Shown: positions 34,293 through 42,121 of the stretch, in pieces | How the letters are laid out: each line of letters starts with the position of its first letter | Position numbering within the stretch: the first letter of the stretch is position 1 | Source of the DNA: Acidimicrobiia bacterium | Lineage (GTDB): Bacteria; Actinomycetota; Acidimicrobiia; Spongiisociales; ZC4RG35 | Assembly: GCA_028284765.1 (NCBI GenBank) | Contig: JANQRA010000022.1 | Span: forward strand, 56,331-120,330 | Length of the DNA stretch: 64,000 nucleotides | Direction: 5' to 3' | Program-made: the position numbers and the translations under genes | Notes under the pieces: generated by a model | The model's input: only the letters and a program-made list of their open reading frames with translations | Told to the model about the DNA's origin: nothing | The model's database searches: none

Positions 34293-35057
34293 TCAGACTG
34301 CCTGAGCGGACCCCCACCATCTCGCGGTTAGGAATGCGATCACGGCGCAAAGCAAGGGAACCAACGCAATCTGGACTCCGGTCACGGCGGGCACACCCTC
34401 TGCCCCTGCAACGGCAATCAGCCCTGGCACGGCAAACGGGAACCATCCCCCGGTTCCGAATAGGACCGCGAGTTGCGCAATCGCTACCAGGCCAATGAGA
34501 AGCCCGAGAGCCGGCAGGTATCCCCTGCCGATGCTGGCGACCAGGCCAGCCACCACGGCCAACAAGGCGGAAAGAAGACCGATGGCGAAGACCCTTCCGA
34601 GGCCTCCGACGATCGACGTCGAGGACACTTCGAGAGAGGTCATGAGGCCGAGCGCACCGATGACCAGAGTCATCACAACCACAGCAAGGAGGGAGCCCAA
34701 CAGCAGAACGACGAGCTTGGCGAGGCTGATCGTCCTTCTCGATACCGCCAGGGCGAAAAGAGACGGGAATGTCCGATCAGCGAACTCGCGTCCGTAACAC
34801 CAGGCGGCCGCCACCCCGAACGCCAAGAAGGCTGCGGCCGCGACGATCTGCCCCGATGAGCTGAATAGACCATCCCAACCCGTTCCCACTATCAGGCCGT
34901 CCGCCTTGACGGCGAGCGGGCCGAAACCACCACTGTCGGCAACCCAATAGAAGGCGTAGCTCATCAACGGGATCGCAAAGGCAACGAGGAATCCGATCGT
35001 GAGGGTCACCCGTGACCGTCGCAGCTTCAACCACTCCGATTTGATCGCAACCCTCAT
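34293..35057 (-). CDS. ABC-2 type permease
   Basis: Six-helix permease of 254 aa. The N-terminal KSEWLKLRRSRVTLTIGFLV is typical of ABC-2 export permeases. The loop YGREFADRTFPSLFALAVSR is the coupling helix. It is coupled by ATGA to the ATPase gene. The TetR-ATPase-permease order suggests a drug- or lipid-responsive exporter. Confidence 0.87.
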   Translation of the reverse strand: MRVAIKSEWLKLRRSRVTLTIGFLVAFAIPLMSYAFYWVADSGGFGPLAVKADGLIVGTGWDGLFSSSGQIVAAAAFLAFGVAAAWCYGREFADRTFPSLFALAVSRRTISLAKLVVLLLGSLLAVVVMTLVIGALGLMTSLEVSSTSIVGGLGRVFAIGLLSALLAVVAGLVASIGRGYLPALGLLIGLVAIAQLAVLFGTGGWFPFAVPGLIAVAGAEGVPAVTGVQIALVPLLCAVIAFLTARWWGSAQAV

Positions 35058-35785
35058 GACGTCACCAGCCCAGCGGCAGCGTCTGCCTCATACGCGATGT
35101 GAAAGAACCGTCGCTCTAGGTCGGCCTCTGACGGGTCGATCGTGCCGGCGACCGATCCTCGATGAATGACCGTGATGCGATCGGCGACCCTCGCTATTTC
35201 ATCGAGATGGTGGCTCGAGACGAGAATGCCGGACCCTCGTTCGACCTCCTCTTTGAGCAGTTTCCGGACCATGAGAACGCCTGACGGGTCGAGGGCGTTG
35301 ACAGGCTCATCCAGGACCAGGAAATCAGGATTGTGGACAACGGCTCCGGCGAGCCCGAGACGCTGCATGTTTCCCAGCGAAAGCTCTGCGGACCTTCGGT
35401 CTGCCCACTGCCCGACTCCGAGCCTCACGATCGCCCTATCCACCAGGTCTGCAACGTCTCCACTCGCGACGCCCTTCAGCGATGCTGCCATCGAAAGGTT
35501 CTCCCGCACCGTCAACTCTGGGTACACGAAAGGCGTCTCGATCAAATACCCGATCGACGACCAGTCGTCGGACTGGAGACCGTCGATGGGTTTCCCCGCG
35601 ATCAGCACCTCGCCCACATCGGGTCGGAGCATCCCGAGGAGAACTCTCATCACAGTCGTCTTGCCGGCGCCGTTCAGTCCGACGATGGCGTGGATTTCGC
35701 CAGCTTTCAGCTCTAGATCGAGGTTCGAGAGAACTTGATGAACTCCAAACGAAAGGGAAAGGGAGCGCCCTTCGAGAGTGGTCAT
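35054..35785 (-). CDS. ABC exporter ATPase
   Basis: ATPase of 243 aa from ATG 35785, which overlaps the TetR stop by ATGA. Walker A is GLNGAGKTT, the signature LSLGNMQRLGLAGAV, Walker B FLVLDEPVNALDPSG and the H-loop VSSHHLDEI. It is the nucleotide-binding subunit for the adjacent ABC-2 permease. Confidence 0.92.
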   Translation of the reverse strand: MTTLEGRSLSLSFGVHQVLSNLDLELKAGEIHAIVGLNGAGKTTVMRVLLGMLRPDVGEVLIAGKPIDGLQSDDWSSIGYLIETPFVYPELTVRENLSMAASLKGVASGDVADLVDRAIVRLGVGQWADRRSAELSLGNMQRLGLAGAVVHNPDFLVLDEPVNALDPSGVLMVRKLLKEEVERGSGILVSSHHLDEIARVADRITVIHRGSVAGTIDPSEADLERRFFHIAYEADAAAGLVTS

Positions 35786-36348
35786 AGCCTCGCCTTCTCT
35801 ACATCGGATCCGAAGACCTCTAGTGCCCGAAGTAGATCTTCGGCCATGCTCGATCGAGAAGGCGACCGTGCCCACTCCATCAACGCCGCTGTGGTTGCTC
35901 CAAGCACTGCGCCCGCAGCGACACGAGCCGTGACACTGTCGACTCCGGTACCGACAAGCGCCTCAACGATCACGTCTTCGGTCCTTTGGTTGTTCTCCCA
36001 GATTCGGGCCCTCAGCCCGGCGTTCTCGACTGCGATCTGAACTCTGGCCAAGACCTCTTCGTCCATCGATGAATCCATGTGACCGAGCACGAACACGAAT
36101 GCGGAGCGAACACGCTTGAGTGCAGGCCACGACTCTGGTTGGGCAGCAACGGCTTCCCCGATGACAGGGTCATACGGATCGTCCAAGACGACTGACTCCT
36201 TGGTCGGGAAGTACCGGTAGAAGGTCATGTGCGAGACACCCGCATCTGCGGCCACCTGTTCGACGGTCACGTCGTCGAATCCCCGGTCGGCGAACAGGCG
36301 CAGGGCAGTCGCCTGAATATGGGCCTTGGTGCGCTCTGCCTTAGACAT
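35782..36348 (-). CDS. TetR family regulator
   Basis: Repressor of 188 aa. The N-terminal helix-turn-helix is RLFADRGFDDVTVEQVAADAGVSHMTFYRYFPTK-like (residues about 17-50). The rest is a helical ligand domain. It is the first gene of a three-gene operon with the ABC exporter. A 33-bp palindrome touches its start codon and is very probably its operator. Confidence 0.93.
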   Translation of the reverse strand: MSKAERTKAHIQATALRLFADRGFDDVTVEQVAADAGVSHMTFYRYFPTKESVVLDDPYDPVIGEAVAAQPESWPALKRVRSAFVFVLGHMDSSMDEEVLARVQIAVENAGLRARIWENNQRTEDVIVEALVGTGVDSVTARVAAGAVLGATTAALMEWARSPSRSSMAEDLLRALEVFGSDVEKARL

Positions 36349-36381
36349 ACTCCATAATGTTAGTAACTAACATTATGGAGT
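36349..36381 (-). promoter_or_regulatory. 33-bp perfect palindrome, TetR operator
   Basis: Arms ACTCCATAATGTTAGT (36349-36364) and ACTAACATTATGGAGT (36366-36381) are exact reverse complements around one central base. The site lies immediately upstream of the TetR ATG. Its arms contain CATTAT/CATAAT -10-like hexamers, so a bound repressor would block the promoter and the start of the message. The inner GTTAGTAACTAAC is the typical size of a TetR core site. Confidence 0.88.
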
Positions 36382-36391
36382 TCAAGTGCGC

Positions 36392-37105
36392 TCAGCTGAC
36401 CGGAACGGACGAGGGTGCGTCGAACCGCGCTGCAAAACGGGCCCAAAGAGCCATCGTCATGTTGACCCCTGCATGGACCGCAAAAGGAGCCCAGATGGAT
36501 CCCGTCTCGATCCGAAGCCAAACGAGGAATGCGCCGGCGGCGGTCATCGCTACGACAGTCACGACGCTGTTCAGAATCCCTTGATTGCGGGTCTTGTCGT
36601 TGGCGCGTGCTTGGTCGTATCCGGGAGCGATATGCCACACGCCAAACAGCCCTGCGCCAAGCCAGAGTGCAACCTCAGTCGGGTAGATAGCAAGTAGGGC
36701 TGCGTGAAGAAGGCCCCGGAAGAAGGCTTCCTCGACGAAGGCGGTGAAGAACGGGATGCGGAAGAAGATCTGGAGACCAGCCTCCGTCTTCGACATGGCA
36801 GCAAGTCGAGCGTCCGCGAGATTCTCGCGCCAGTCGGGCCGCGACATGAGGACGATGGCGACTATCGACATGAACGTGACAGTTGCAGCGCCCCAGACGA
36901 GAGCTTCGCCGAGTCCGGTCGATGAGAGCCCAATGGTCTCCAATCCGAAGATGAGCGCTGCCGCTAGGACGACCCCCGCACCAGCAAGACCCACCGTCGT
37001 TGGCGCCCATCTCGCCCGTACGTGGTGTGGCAAGACGAAGTAGACGGCCGTTTGGAACACAACCGCATAAACGGCCAATCCTGCGACTGTGGAAGCGAGT
37101 GTCAT
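36392..37105 (-). CDS. CPBP family intramembrane metalloprotease
   Basis: Polytopic protein of 237 aa. CPBP motifs are FVEEAFFRGLLHAAL, then GLFGVWHIAPG and, at the end, GSIWAPFAVHAGVNM. It is the second such protease in the window (the other is at 23.7 kb), and the two differ clearly. It ends 11 bp from the TetR operator on the same strand and is not in that operon. Confidence 0.87.
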   Translation of the reverse strand: MTLASTVAGLAVYAVVFQTAVYFVLPHHVRARWAPTTVGLAGAGVVLAAALIFGLETIGLSSTGLGEALVWGAATVTFMSIVAIVLMSRPDWRENLADARLAAMSKTEAGLQIFFRIPFFTAFVEEAFFRGLLHAALLAIYPTEVALWLGAGLFGVWHIAPGYDQARANDKTRNQGILNSVVTVVAMTAAGAFLVWLRIETGSIWAPFAVHAGVNMTMALWARFAARFDAPSSVPVS

Positions 37106-37150
37106 CGTCTTGATTTGGACGATTCGAACACCACCCCGGTTCCCCGTTTC

Positions 37151-37912
37151 CTATCCGGACCAGGGACGCGTTCCTGAAACCGCTTGATGTGCGTACTCAC
37201 GGAGGCGCTTCGCCGTGTCATCGTCCAGTCCCAGTTTCTCATCGATCTCTTCCAATGGGACGCCGAGTACAGCTGATGCCAAAACCGCGGCGGCGAGGTA
37301 CGAGCCTTCCTTCGTGGGATGGGAGCCGTCGGCCTGATAGAGAACAGCCTGTCCCGACTCCCGAGCCAGCCACCATGCGGCGCCAACAGGAGCGATCGCA
37401 GCATCCAGCGATTCGGCGAGTGCTTCATAGGTGCCCCCAACGGCAGTCTGCATCGACTCGTAATTGGCATGCCCAATTTCAGATGACCCCAGCTCATGGG
37501 CCCACGTCATGAACAGGATCACATCCCCTCCCGCCCGCCAGGTCGCATTGGCGAGCGTCTTGGCAGCAGGCCAGGTCTCGATGTTGGCCAGATCTCGGAC
37601 CGCTGTCAGCTGGGACTGCTCTTGGAGGACGACGAAGTCCCAGTCGCCCGTACCGATGTTGTCGAGTGTCTGCTCTGAGTCTGCATGATCTCGAAGCCAC
37701 CAGCCTCCGGGAGCCTCCATTCCGATTTCCACATCGAGGCCCGATGCCTCAGCAAGGTCTTCGAACATGTCTGGCATGTCGTTGTAGAAGGTGTAGCTGT
37801 TGCCAACGAAGAGGACCCTCGTCGCCGGTTCGGACGAGCATCCCCCGACTCCAATCAACAGGGCAATCACGACGGGCGCAATGAGGCGTCTCATCCCCCT
37901 AGATGTCGGCAC
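37151..37912 (-). CDS. SGNH/GDSL-like hydrolase, lipoprotein
   Basis: Exported protein of 253 aa; GTG 37912 or ATG 37894 are both possible starts. The lipobox is GVGGC (Cys25 in the longer form). The N-terminal block VLFVGNSYTFYND carries the nucleophile Ser39. The C-terminal DGSHPTKEGSYLAAA is the Asp-x-x-His block V of SGNH hydrolases. FVVLQEQSQ may be block III. It probably acts on an extracellular ester. Confidence 0.8.
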   Translation of the reverse strand: MPTSRGMRRLIAPVVIALLIGVGGCSSEPATRVLFVGNSYTFYNDMPDMFEDLAEASGLDVEIGMEAPGGWWLRDHADSEQTLDNIGTGDWDFVVLQEQSQLTAVRDLANIETWPAAKTLANATWRAGGDVILFMTWAHELGSSEIGHANYESMQTAVGGTYEALAESLDAAIAPVGAAWWLARESGQAVLYQADGSHPTKEGSYLAAAVLASAVLGVPLEEIDEKLGLDDDTAKRLREYAHQAVSGTRPWSG

Positions 37913-37947
37913 ATGCCCTCTCGAGCTGTATTCGGACCGCGCTACAG

Positions 37948-38157
37948 CTAGTCATCCGGATAGGAGAACAGATCGTCGATCGACGAATCGAGCGTTCTGG
38001 CGATCTTGAACGCAACCTCCAGCGAGGGCGAATACTTGCCCTGCTCGATCGCGTTCACAGTCTGACGGGTCACCCCGATCGCATCTGCCAGTTCGGCTTG
38101 CGTCATAGCCCCCCGCACTTCGCGGATTCGATTGGTGACCGAAGTCTGCTTAGCCAT
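37948..38157 (-). CDS. small XRE-type HTH regulator
   Basis: A 69-residue Cro/CI-like protein: MTQAELADAIGVTRQTVNAI is the helix-turn-helix, followed by EQGKYSPSLEVAFKIA. Short stand-alone HTH proteins of this type are often paired with a small membrane protein. Here its start overlaps the stop of such a gene by ATGA. It probably binds the paired sites at 38588-38654. Confidence 0.9.
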   Translation of the reverse strand: MAKQTSVTNRIREVRGAMTQAELADAIGVTRQTVNAIEQGKYSPSLEVAFKIARTLDSSIDDLFSYPDD

Positions 38158-38573
38158 CAGAACCCGCGTCGGTAGGCAACGACCTTCACGACGCCACTGG
38201 TGAGCTCCGAGAGGACCAATCCGAGGAGAATCGCATTGGCAATCCAGAATTGCTCGATCTCGGCCATCGCCAGCCCAAGGCCAAGTAGGGCACCCGCAGC
38301 CAACACGTACCCGCCGACATACTCTCCAAACCTGTTGATGCTGCGGTCGCGCTCATCCGAGGTGTCGGAAGCATCGGGATCAGCAAACACCACAACCACG
38401 TTCAGAATCACGGACACCACGACCACGGCTACCACCGTGAACAGCATCGTCGACTGATAGTCGATATCCGCCACGTTCCCTCCAAGCTCTGTCGCTGTGG
38501 TGCCGAAGTACCACCCGTAGATGAGAAACACCGTTGCCAGTGAGATCCATGTGCTCTTCTCTTGAAAGCTCAT
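38157..38573 (-). CDS. small membrane protein paired with HTH regulator
   Basis: A 138-residue protein starting at ATG 38573 with AAGGAG six bases upstream. Four hydrophobic segments fill most of it (about residues 10-27, 38-62, 82-103, 107-128). No family name is certain. It resembles the DUF2178-like proteins that often precede YozG-type regulators. Confidence 0.75.
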   Translation of the reverse strand: MSFQEKSTWISLATVFLIYGWYFGTTATELGGNVADIDYQSTMLFTVVAVVVVSVILNVVVVFADPDASDTSDERDRSINRFGEYVGGYVLAAGALLGLGLAMAEIEQFWIANAILLGLVLSELTSGVVKVVAYRRGF

Positions 38574-38587
38574 CAAACTCTCCTTGA

Positions 38588-38605
38588 TGTAAAAGATTCT
38601 TTACA
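38588..38605. promoter_or_regulatory. operator copy 1 (HTH module)
   Basis: TGTAAA-AGATTC-TTTACA is an inverted repeat 15 bp upstream of the membrane-protein start. It matches the second site at 38631-38654 across most of 21 bases (TGATGT-AAA-ATTCTTTACA). Confidence 0.65.
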
Positions 38606-38630
38606 CTGGAATATACGCGTAGGCGTTCGG

Positions 38631-38654
38631 TGATGTCAAATATTCTTTACATCA
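38631..38654. promoter_or_regulatory. operator copy 2 (HTH module)
   Basis: TGATGTCAAATATTCTTTAC and the following ATCA form an inverted repeat with TGATGT/ACATCA outer arms. It ends 14 bp before the DUF885 ATG. With copy 1 it probably lets the small HTH protein control both divergent units. Confidence 0.65.
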
Positions 38655-38667
38655 TTACGGTGAACCC

Positions 38668-40323
38668 ATGACACTTGCTTCGATCTCGGATCGCTATTGG
38701 AAGACCTACAGCGAATACAACCCGACAGTGGCCACGGTCAGGGGTGTGCACGACTACGACGACCGACTGCGAAGATTCGACGACAACTGGCTCGGCGACA
38801 TGGCTTCGCGATTCCGATCGATCGTCTCCGACGCGGAGGCGCTGCCCGAAGACGAAATGCCCACCCAAGATCGGATCACCAAGGCGCTACTCATTCAAGA
38901 AGCGGGTGTCTGGGCAACCGAGATCGAGAGTCGGTTCTTGATCGCCGCCATCGACCCCTACCTCGGACCACACACCTCCCTGCTCTCTAGTACGAGACAG
39001 AACACGGTCTCCGATGCCAGCCAGGCCGACGCCCTGCTCGGCAGATACAGCAAGGTGCCCGAGTATCTCGAGTCGGCGATGTCTCTCCACAAGGAGAACT
39101 CAGGAAAGGGAATGACTCCGGCGGCCGCGTCACTGGAGAGGGTCCTCGATCAATTGAGTCGCTATCTCGCCTCATCCTTGGACCAAGACCCGTTCCTGGT
39201 CTTGAGCTACTCAGATGCGTGGACTGAATCGGCCACCAAGATCGTGACTGAGTCGATCCGTCCCGCCTTCGAGAGATACCGAAACGGCCTCGTCGCTGAC
39301 ATCGCCCCAACTGCTCGACCCGACGACAAGTGCGGGCTCGTCTGGGTCCCCAACGGTGAGGAGATCTACTCCCAATTGATCCAGAAGTACACGCAGACCG
39401 ACATTGCACCCACGACAATCCACGAGACGGGTCAGATGTGGGCGACTGAGATCAACGCTTCCGAATGGGTCGAGATCGGCGGTGAATTCCTTGATGCCTC
39501 GACTATGGAAGAGATTTTCGAACGACTGCATGGGGACCCCGATCTCCGCTTCTCGTCTGAGGAGCAGATGCTCGATCACGCTCGGACCGCTTTGGCGCGC
39601 GCCTGGGACGCCGTTGACGACTGGTTCGGCGCACGACCGGAAACACCTTGTGATGTTGTCCCTGTCCCCTCGGCAACGGCGCCCGCCATGCCACCCGCCT
39701 ACTACATGCAACCCCCGATCGATGGGTCCCGGCCGGGAACCTACTTCCTGAACACTTACAAACCGGAAGAACGAGACCTGTTCGAATACGAATCGATTCA
39801 CTTTCACGAGGGCATCCCGGGACATCACTTCGACAGATCGCTGGCCTCGGAACTCGAGGGCATCCCGACGTTCAGAAGGTATGCGCAGGTCTATGCCCAC
39901 ACCGAGGGGTGGGGGCTCTACTCCGAGCGCTTGGCTGACGAGATGGGCTTGTACTCGGGGCCGACCGACCGATTGGGGATGGTTTCTGCTGACGCGTGGC
40001 GCGCCGGCCGACTCGTCACGGACTCAGGAATCCACGCTCTTGGATGGTCGCGACAGCAGGCAGTCGACTTCTTGCGAACGTGGACCCCCATCAGCCAACT
40101 CACCGTCGCCCAGGAGGTGGATCGCTACATCGGTATGCCCGGGCAAGCAGTCTCCTACAAGATCGGCCAGCTGGAGATCTTGCGTCTAAGGGAAAAGGCT
40201 GAAGAAACCCTTGGTGATCGATTCGCCATCATGGGCTTCCACGACACGATGTTGACCAATGGCGCGATGCCACTTCCCTTGCTGGAAACTGCGGTCGACG
40301 ATTGGGTTTTGTCTGTGGCCTGA
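38668..40323 (+). CDS. DUF885 family protein (putative metallopeptidase-like)
   Basis: A 551-residue protein of the DUF885 family, with the hallmark HFHEGIPGHH (about residues 373-382), a gluzincin-like zinc-binding motif, and a following TEGWGLYSERL. DUF885 members are thought to be peptidases or hydrolases of the M1/M32-like fold. No signal peptide is visible, so it is probably cytoplasmic. It is divergent from the HTH/membrane pair and likely shares their operator region. Confidence 0.85.
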   Translation: MTLASISDRYWKTYSEYNPTVATVRGVHDYDDRLRRFDDNWLGDMASRFRSIVSDAEALPEDEMPTQDRITKALLIQEAGVWATEIESRFLIAAIDPYLGPHTSLLSSTRQNTVSDASQADALLGRYSKVPEYLESAMSLHKENSGKGMTPAAASLERVLDQLSRYLASSLDQDPFLVLSYSDAWTESATKIVTESIRPAFERYRNGLVADIAPTARPDDKCGLVWVPNGEEIYSQLIQKYTQTDIAPTTIHETGQMWATEINASEWVEIGGEFLDASTMEEIFERLHGDPDLRFSSEEQMLDHARTALARAWDAVDDWFGARPETPCDVVPVPSATAPAMPPAYYMQPPIDGSRPGTYFLNTYKPEERDLFEYESIHFHEGIPGHHFDRSLASELEGIPTFRRYAQVYAHTEGWGLYSERLADEMGLYSGPTDRLGMVSADAWRAGRLVTDSGIHALGWSRQQAVDFLRTWTPISQLTVAQEVDRYIGMPGQAVSYKIGQLEILRLREKAEETLGDRFAIMGFHDTMLTNGAMPLPLLETAVDDWVLSVA

Positions 40324-40328
40324 CGGAC

Positions 40329-40664
40329 CTAGTTCTCGAAAGGAACGGGAGCCAGTTCGTACAACTCAATCGAATAGTTGCCGGCGCCTTCCGCGAGGTA
40401 TGGGTGGCCCTCGGTGAGAGCGTGAGCGGCGTCCAGGTCGGAGGCCTCGACAATCGAGTACCCGGTCAACGATGCAGGCTCACCTGACGAGCCATCGTCG
40501 ACAACCGAGCGACCCGCACCGAACGGCGAGCCGATGTCCACCAGCGCCGAGCCGACGTTGCCCATCCAAGAGTTCCACTTCTGGAGGACCGCCTGGCCCT
40601 CTTCGGGGGTCATCTCAGACAGGTCGGTCGCTTCACCTGAGTAGACCATCATGAACTTCACCAC
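40329..40664 (-). CDS. YCII/DGPF domain protein
   Basis: A 111-residue YCII-like protein starting KFMMVYSGEA and containing the YSIVEASDLDAAHALTEGHP segment typical of the fold. YCII proteins often pair with ECF sigma or ArsR regulators. Its start faces the ArsR gene across 79 bp with a palindrome in it, so it is probably part of that regulon. The enzymatic role is unknown. Confidence 0.85.
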   Translation of the reverse strand: MVKFMMVYSGEATDLSEMTPEEGQAVLQKWNSWMGNVGSALVDIGSPFGAGRSVVDDGSSGEPASLTGYSIVEASDLDAAHALTEGHPYLAEGAGNYSIELYELAPVPFEN

Positions 40665-40687
40665 CGGTAGCTCCTTCCAACTACTTT

Positions 40688-40699
40688 AGTCATGACTAT
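40688..40699. promoter_or_regulatory. ArsR-type palindrome
   Basis: TAGTCATGACTA is a perfect 12-bp palindrome in the gap between the YCII gene and the ArsR gene. A related half-site (GTCTGACTAAAAT, 40725-40737) sits next to the ArsR start. The repeated element is TTTAGTCA. Confidence 0.6.
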
Positions 40700-40743
40700 A
40701 TTTGTTGGATCGTCGTATTTCAAGTCTGACTAAAATACAGCCC

Positions 40744-41040
40744 ATGGACACCATCCAACTCATCGCCGAGCCCAGACGGAGAGAGATCCTGGCGATGATC
40801 TGGGAGGGCGAAAAGGCTTCAGGGGAGATCGCGGATGCTTTCGACGTCACCTTTGGTGCGGTTTCCCAGCACCTCGCCCTCCTCCGGGAAGCAGGGCTCG
40901 TCGATGTTCGAAAAGACGGAAATCGACGTTTCTATTCAGCCAACCGCGTTCGACTGGCACCGTACGAGACAATCCTCAAAGAGATGTGGTCGGACTCCCT
41001 CCGTGACCTCGCCGCACAAATCGAGGCGGATCTTGACTGA
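40744..41040 (+). CDS. ArsR family regulator
   Basis: Winged-helix repressor of 98 aa from ATG 40744. The recognition region is ASGEIADAFDVTFGAVSQHL, followed by the RKDGNRRFYSA wing. No Cys-based metal site is visible. It belongs to the group coupled to SRPBCC proteins, and its end overlaps the next start by 8 bp. Confidence 0.92.
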   Translation: MDTIQLIAEPRRREILAMIWEGEKASGEIADAFDVTFGAVSQHLALLREAGLVDVRKDGNRRFYSANRVRLAPYETILKEMWSDSLRDLAAQIEADLD

Positions 41041-41437
41041 GATTGTCGTCGAGCAGCGCGTCGCCGCTCCGCCACAAGTCGTCTACCAATACCTGACCGA
41101 GTCACAGCTCTGGGCCAGATGGCAAGGAGCGGATGCGGACCTCGACCCCAGGCGTGGCGGGATCTTCGCCCTGAACATGCCCAACGGAATGCTGGCACGG
41201 GGCGAGTTCACTGAGTTGATTCCGGCGCGGCGAGTCGCATTCACCTGGGGATGGGTCGACCGGCCAGGGATTCCACCAGGGTCGACAACGGTCACCATCG
41301 ATCTGGCACCCGAAGGCGACGGAACGCTCCTAACTCTGACCCATTCCGAGCTGCCCCCGGAGGAGACGGAACCCCACACGGTCGGCTGGATCGGCCACCT
41401 TGCGAACCTCGCCCTGACAGTGAGCGATCCCTCCTAG
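41033..41437 (+). CDS. SRPBCC (AHSA1-like) protein
   Basis: A 134-residue lipid-binding-fold protein from TTG 41033, with GGCGGA upstream. VEQRVAAPPQVVYQYLTESQ and RVAFTWGW are typical of the AHSA1/START branch. It is translationally coupled to the ArsR gene, the common ArsR-SRPBCC pair. The ligand is unknown. Confidence 0.85.
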   Translation: MTEIVVEQRVAAPPQVVYQYLTESQLWARWQGADADLDPRRGGIFALNMPNGMLARGEFTELIPARRVAFTWGWVDRPGIPPGSTTVTIDLAPEGDGTLLTLTHSELPPEETEPHTVGWIGHLANLALTVSDPS

Positions 41438-41446
41438 GCTCGCCCG

Positions 41447-42121
41447 ATGGAGAAGGTCGCAAACGGCGTTCATGCCATTGGCGGGTACGTCAACGCCTTT
41501 CTCGTGGACGGTGACGAAGGAGTCGTCCTAATTGACACTGGGCTGCCCAAGAAGGAAGGGCTGATCGAGAACGGTCTCGCGGCGATTGGGCGAAGTCCGT
41601 CCGACATCGTGGCGATCTTGGTAACCCACTCTCATGTCGATCACATCGGAGGAGCGGCCGAGATCAAGGCAGCGTCGGGAGCCAGCCTGTATGCCTCGCA
41701 TCGCGACACGAAAGCCATCGAGGGTGCTGCCCCGATACCCGCGCCCCCGATGATGAAGGGCCCGATGAAAGTCATGTTGAGGCTCATGCCGAAGCCGACC
41801 CCGGTCGCAGTCGACCACTCAATATCCGAAGTTGACGACTCGAGCCTTCCAGGCGACCTCACCGCCGTCGACACCCCTGGCCATACGCCCGGCCATACGA
41901 GCTTCCTTCTCGCCCGGGATGGCGGGATTCTCTTCGTTGGAGATGCCGCTGCCAACAAGCGCGGCACCGTTGTGCCGGGATTCCCCAACGCAGGTGGCGG
42001 ACCACTGGTAGCTGAGTCCATCCGCCACATCGGGGAGTTCGAGTTCGATGTGGCAGTGTTCGGTCACTCAGACCCGATCACCCAGAACGCGTCAGCTGCT
42101 TTCCGAGCCTTCTCCGGCTAG
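41447..42121 (+). CDS. MBL-fold metallo-hydrolase
   Basis: A 224-residue beta-lactamase-fold enzyme with the metal motif THSHVDHIGG (HxHxDH), DTPGHTPGHTSF and the second ligand GDAAANKRG. It lies 9 bp after the SRPBCC gene, so it is probably in the ArsR operon. The 3' end overlaps the convergent esterase by 30 bp. It is glyoxalase-II-like; the substrate is unknown. Confidence 0.9.
   Translation: MEKVANGVHAIGGYVNAFLVDGDEGVVLIDTGLPKKEGLIENGLAAIGRSPSDIVAILVTHSHVDHIGGAAEIKAASGASLYASHRDTKAIEGAAPIPAPPMMKGPMKVMLRLMPKPTPVAVDHSISEVDDSSLPGDLTAVDTPGHTPGHTSFLLARDGGILFVGDAAANKRGTVVPGFPNAGGGPLVAESIRHIGEFEFDVAVFGHSDPITQNASAAFRAFSG

Noticed and set aside
36392..37105. CPBP protease as an immunity protein of a bacteriocin locus
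   Set aside because: No small leader-peptide ORF or modification enzyme is visible nearby, so the immunity role is unsupported.
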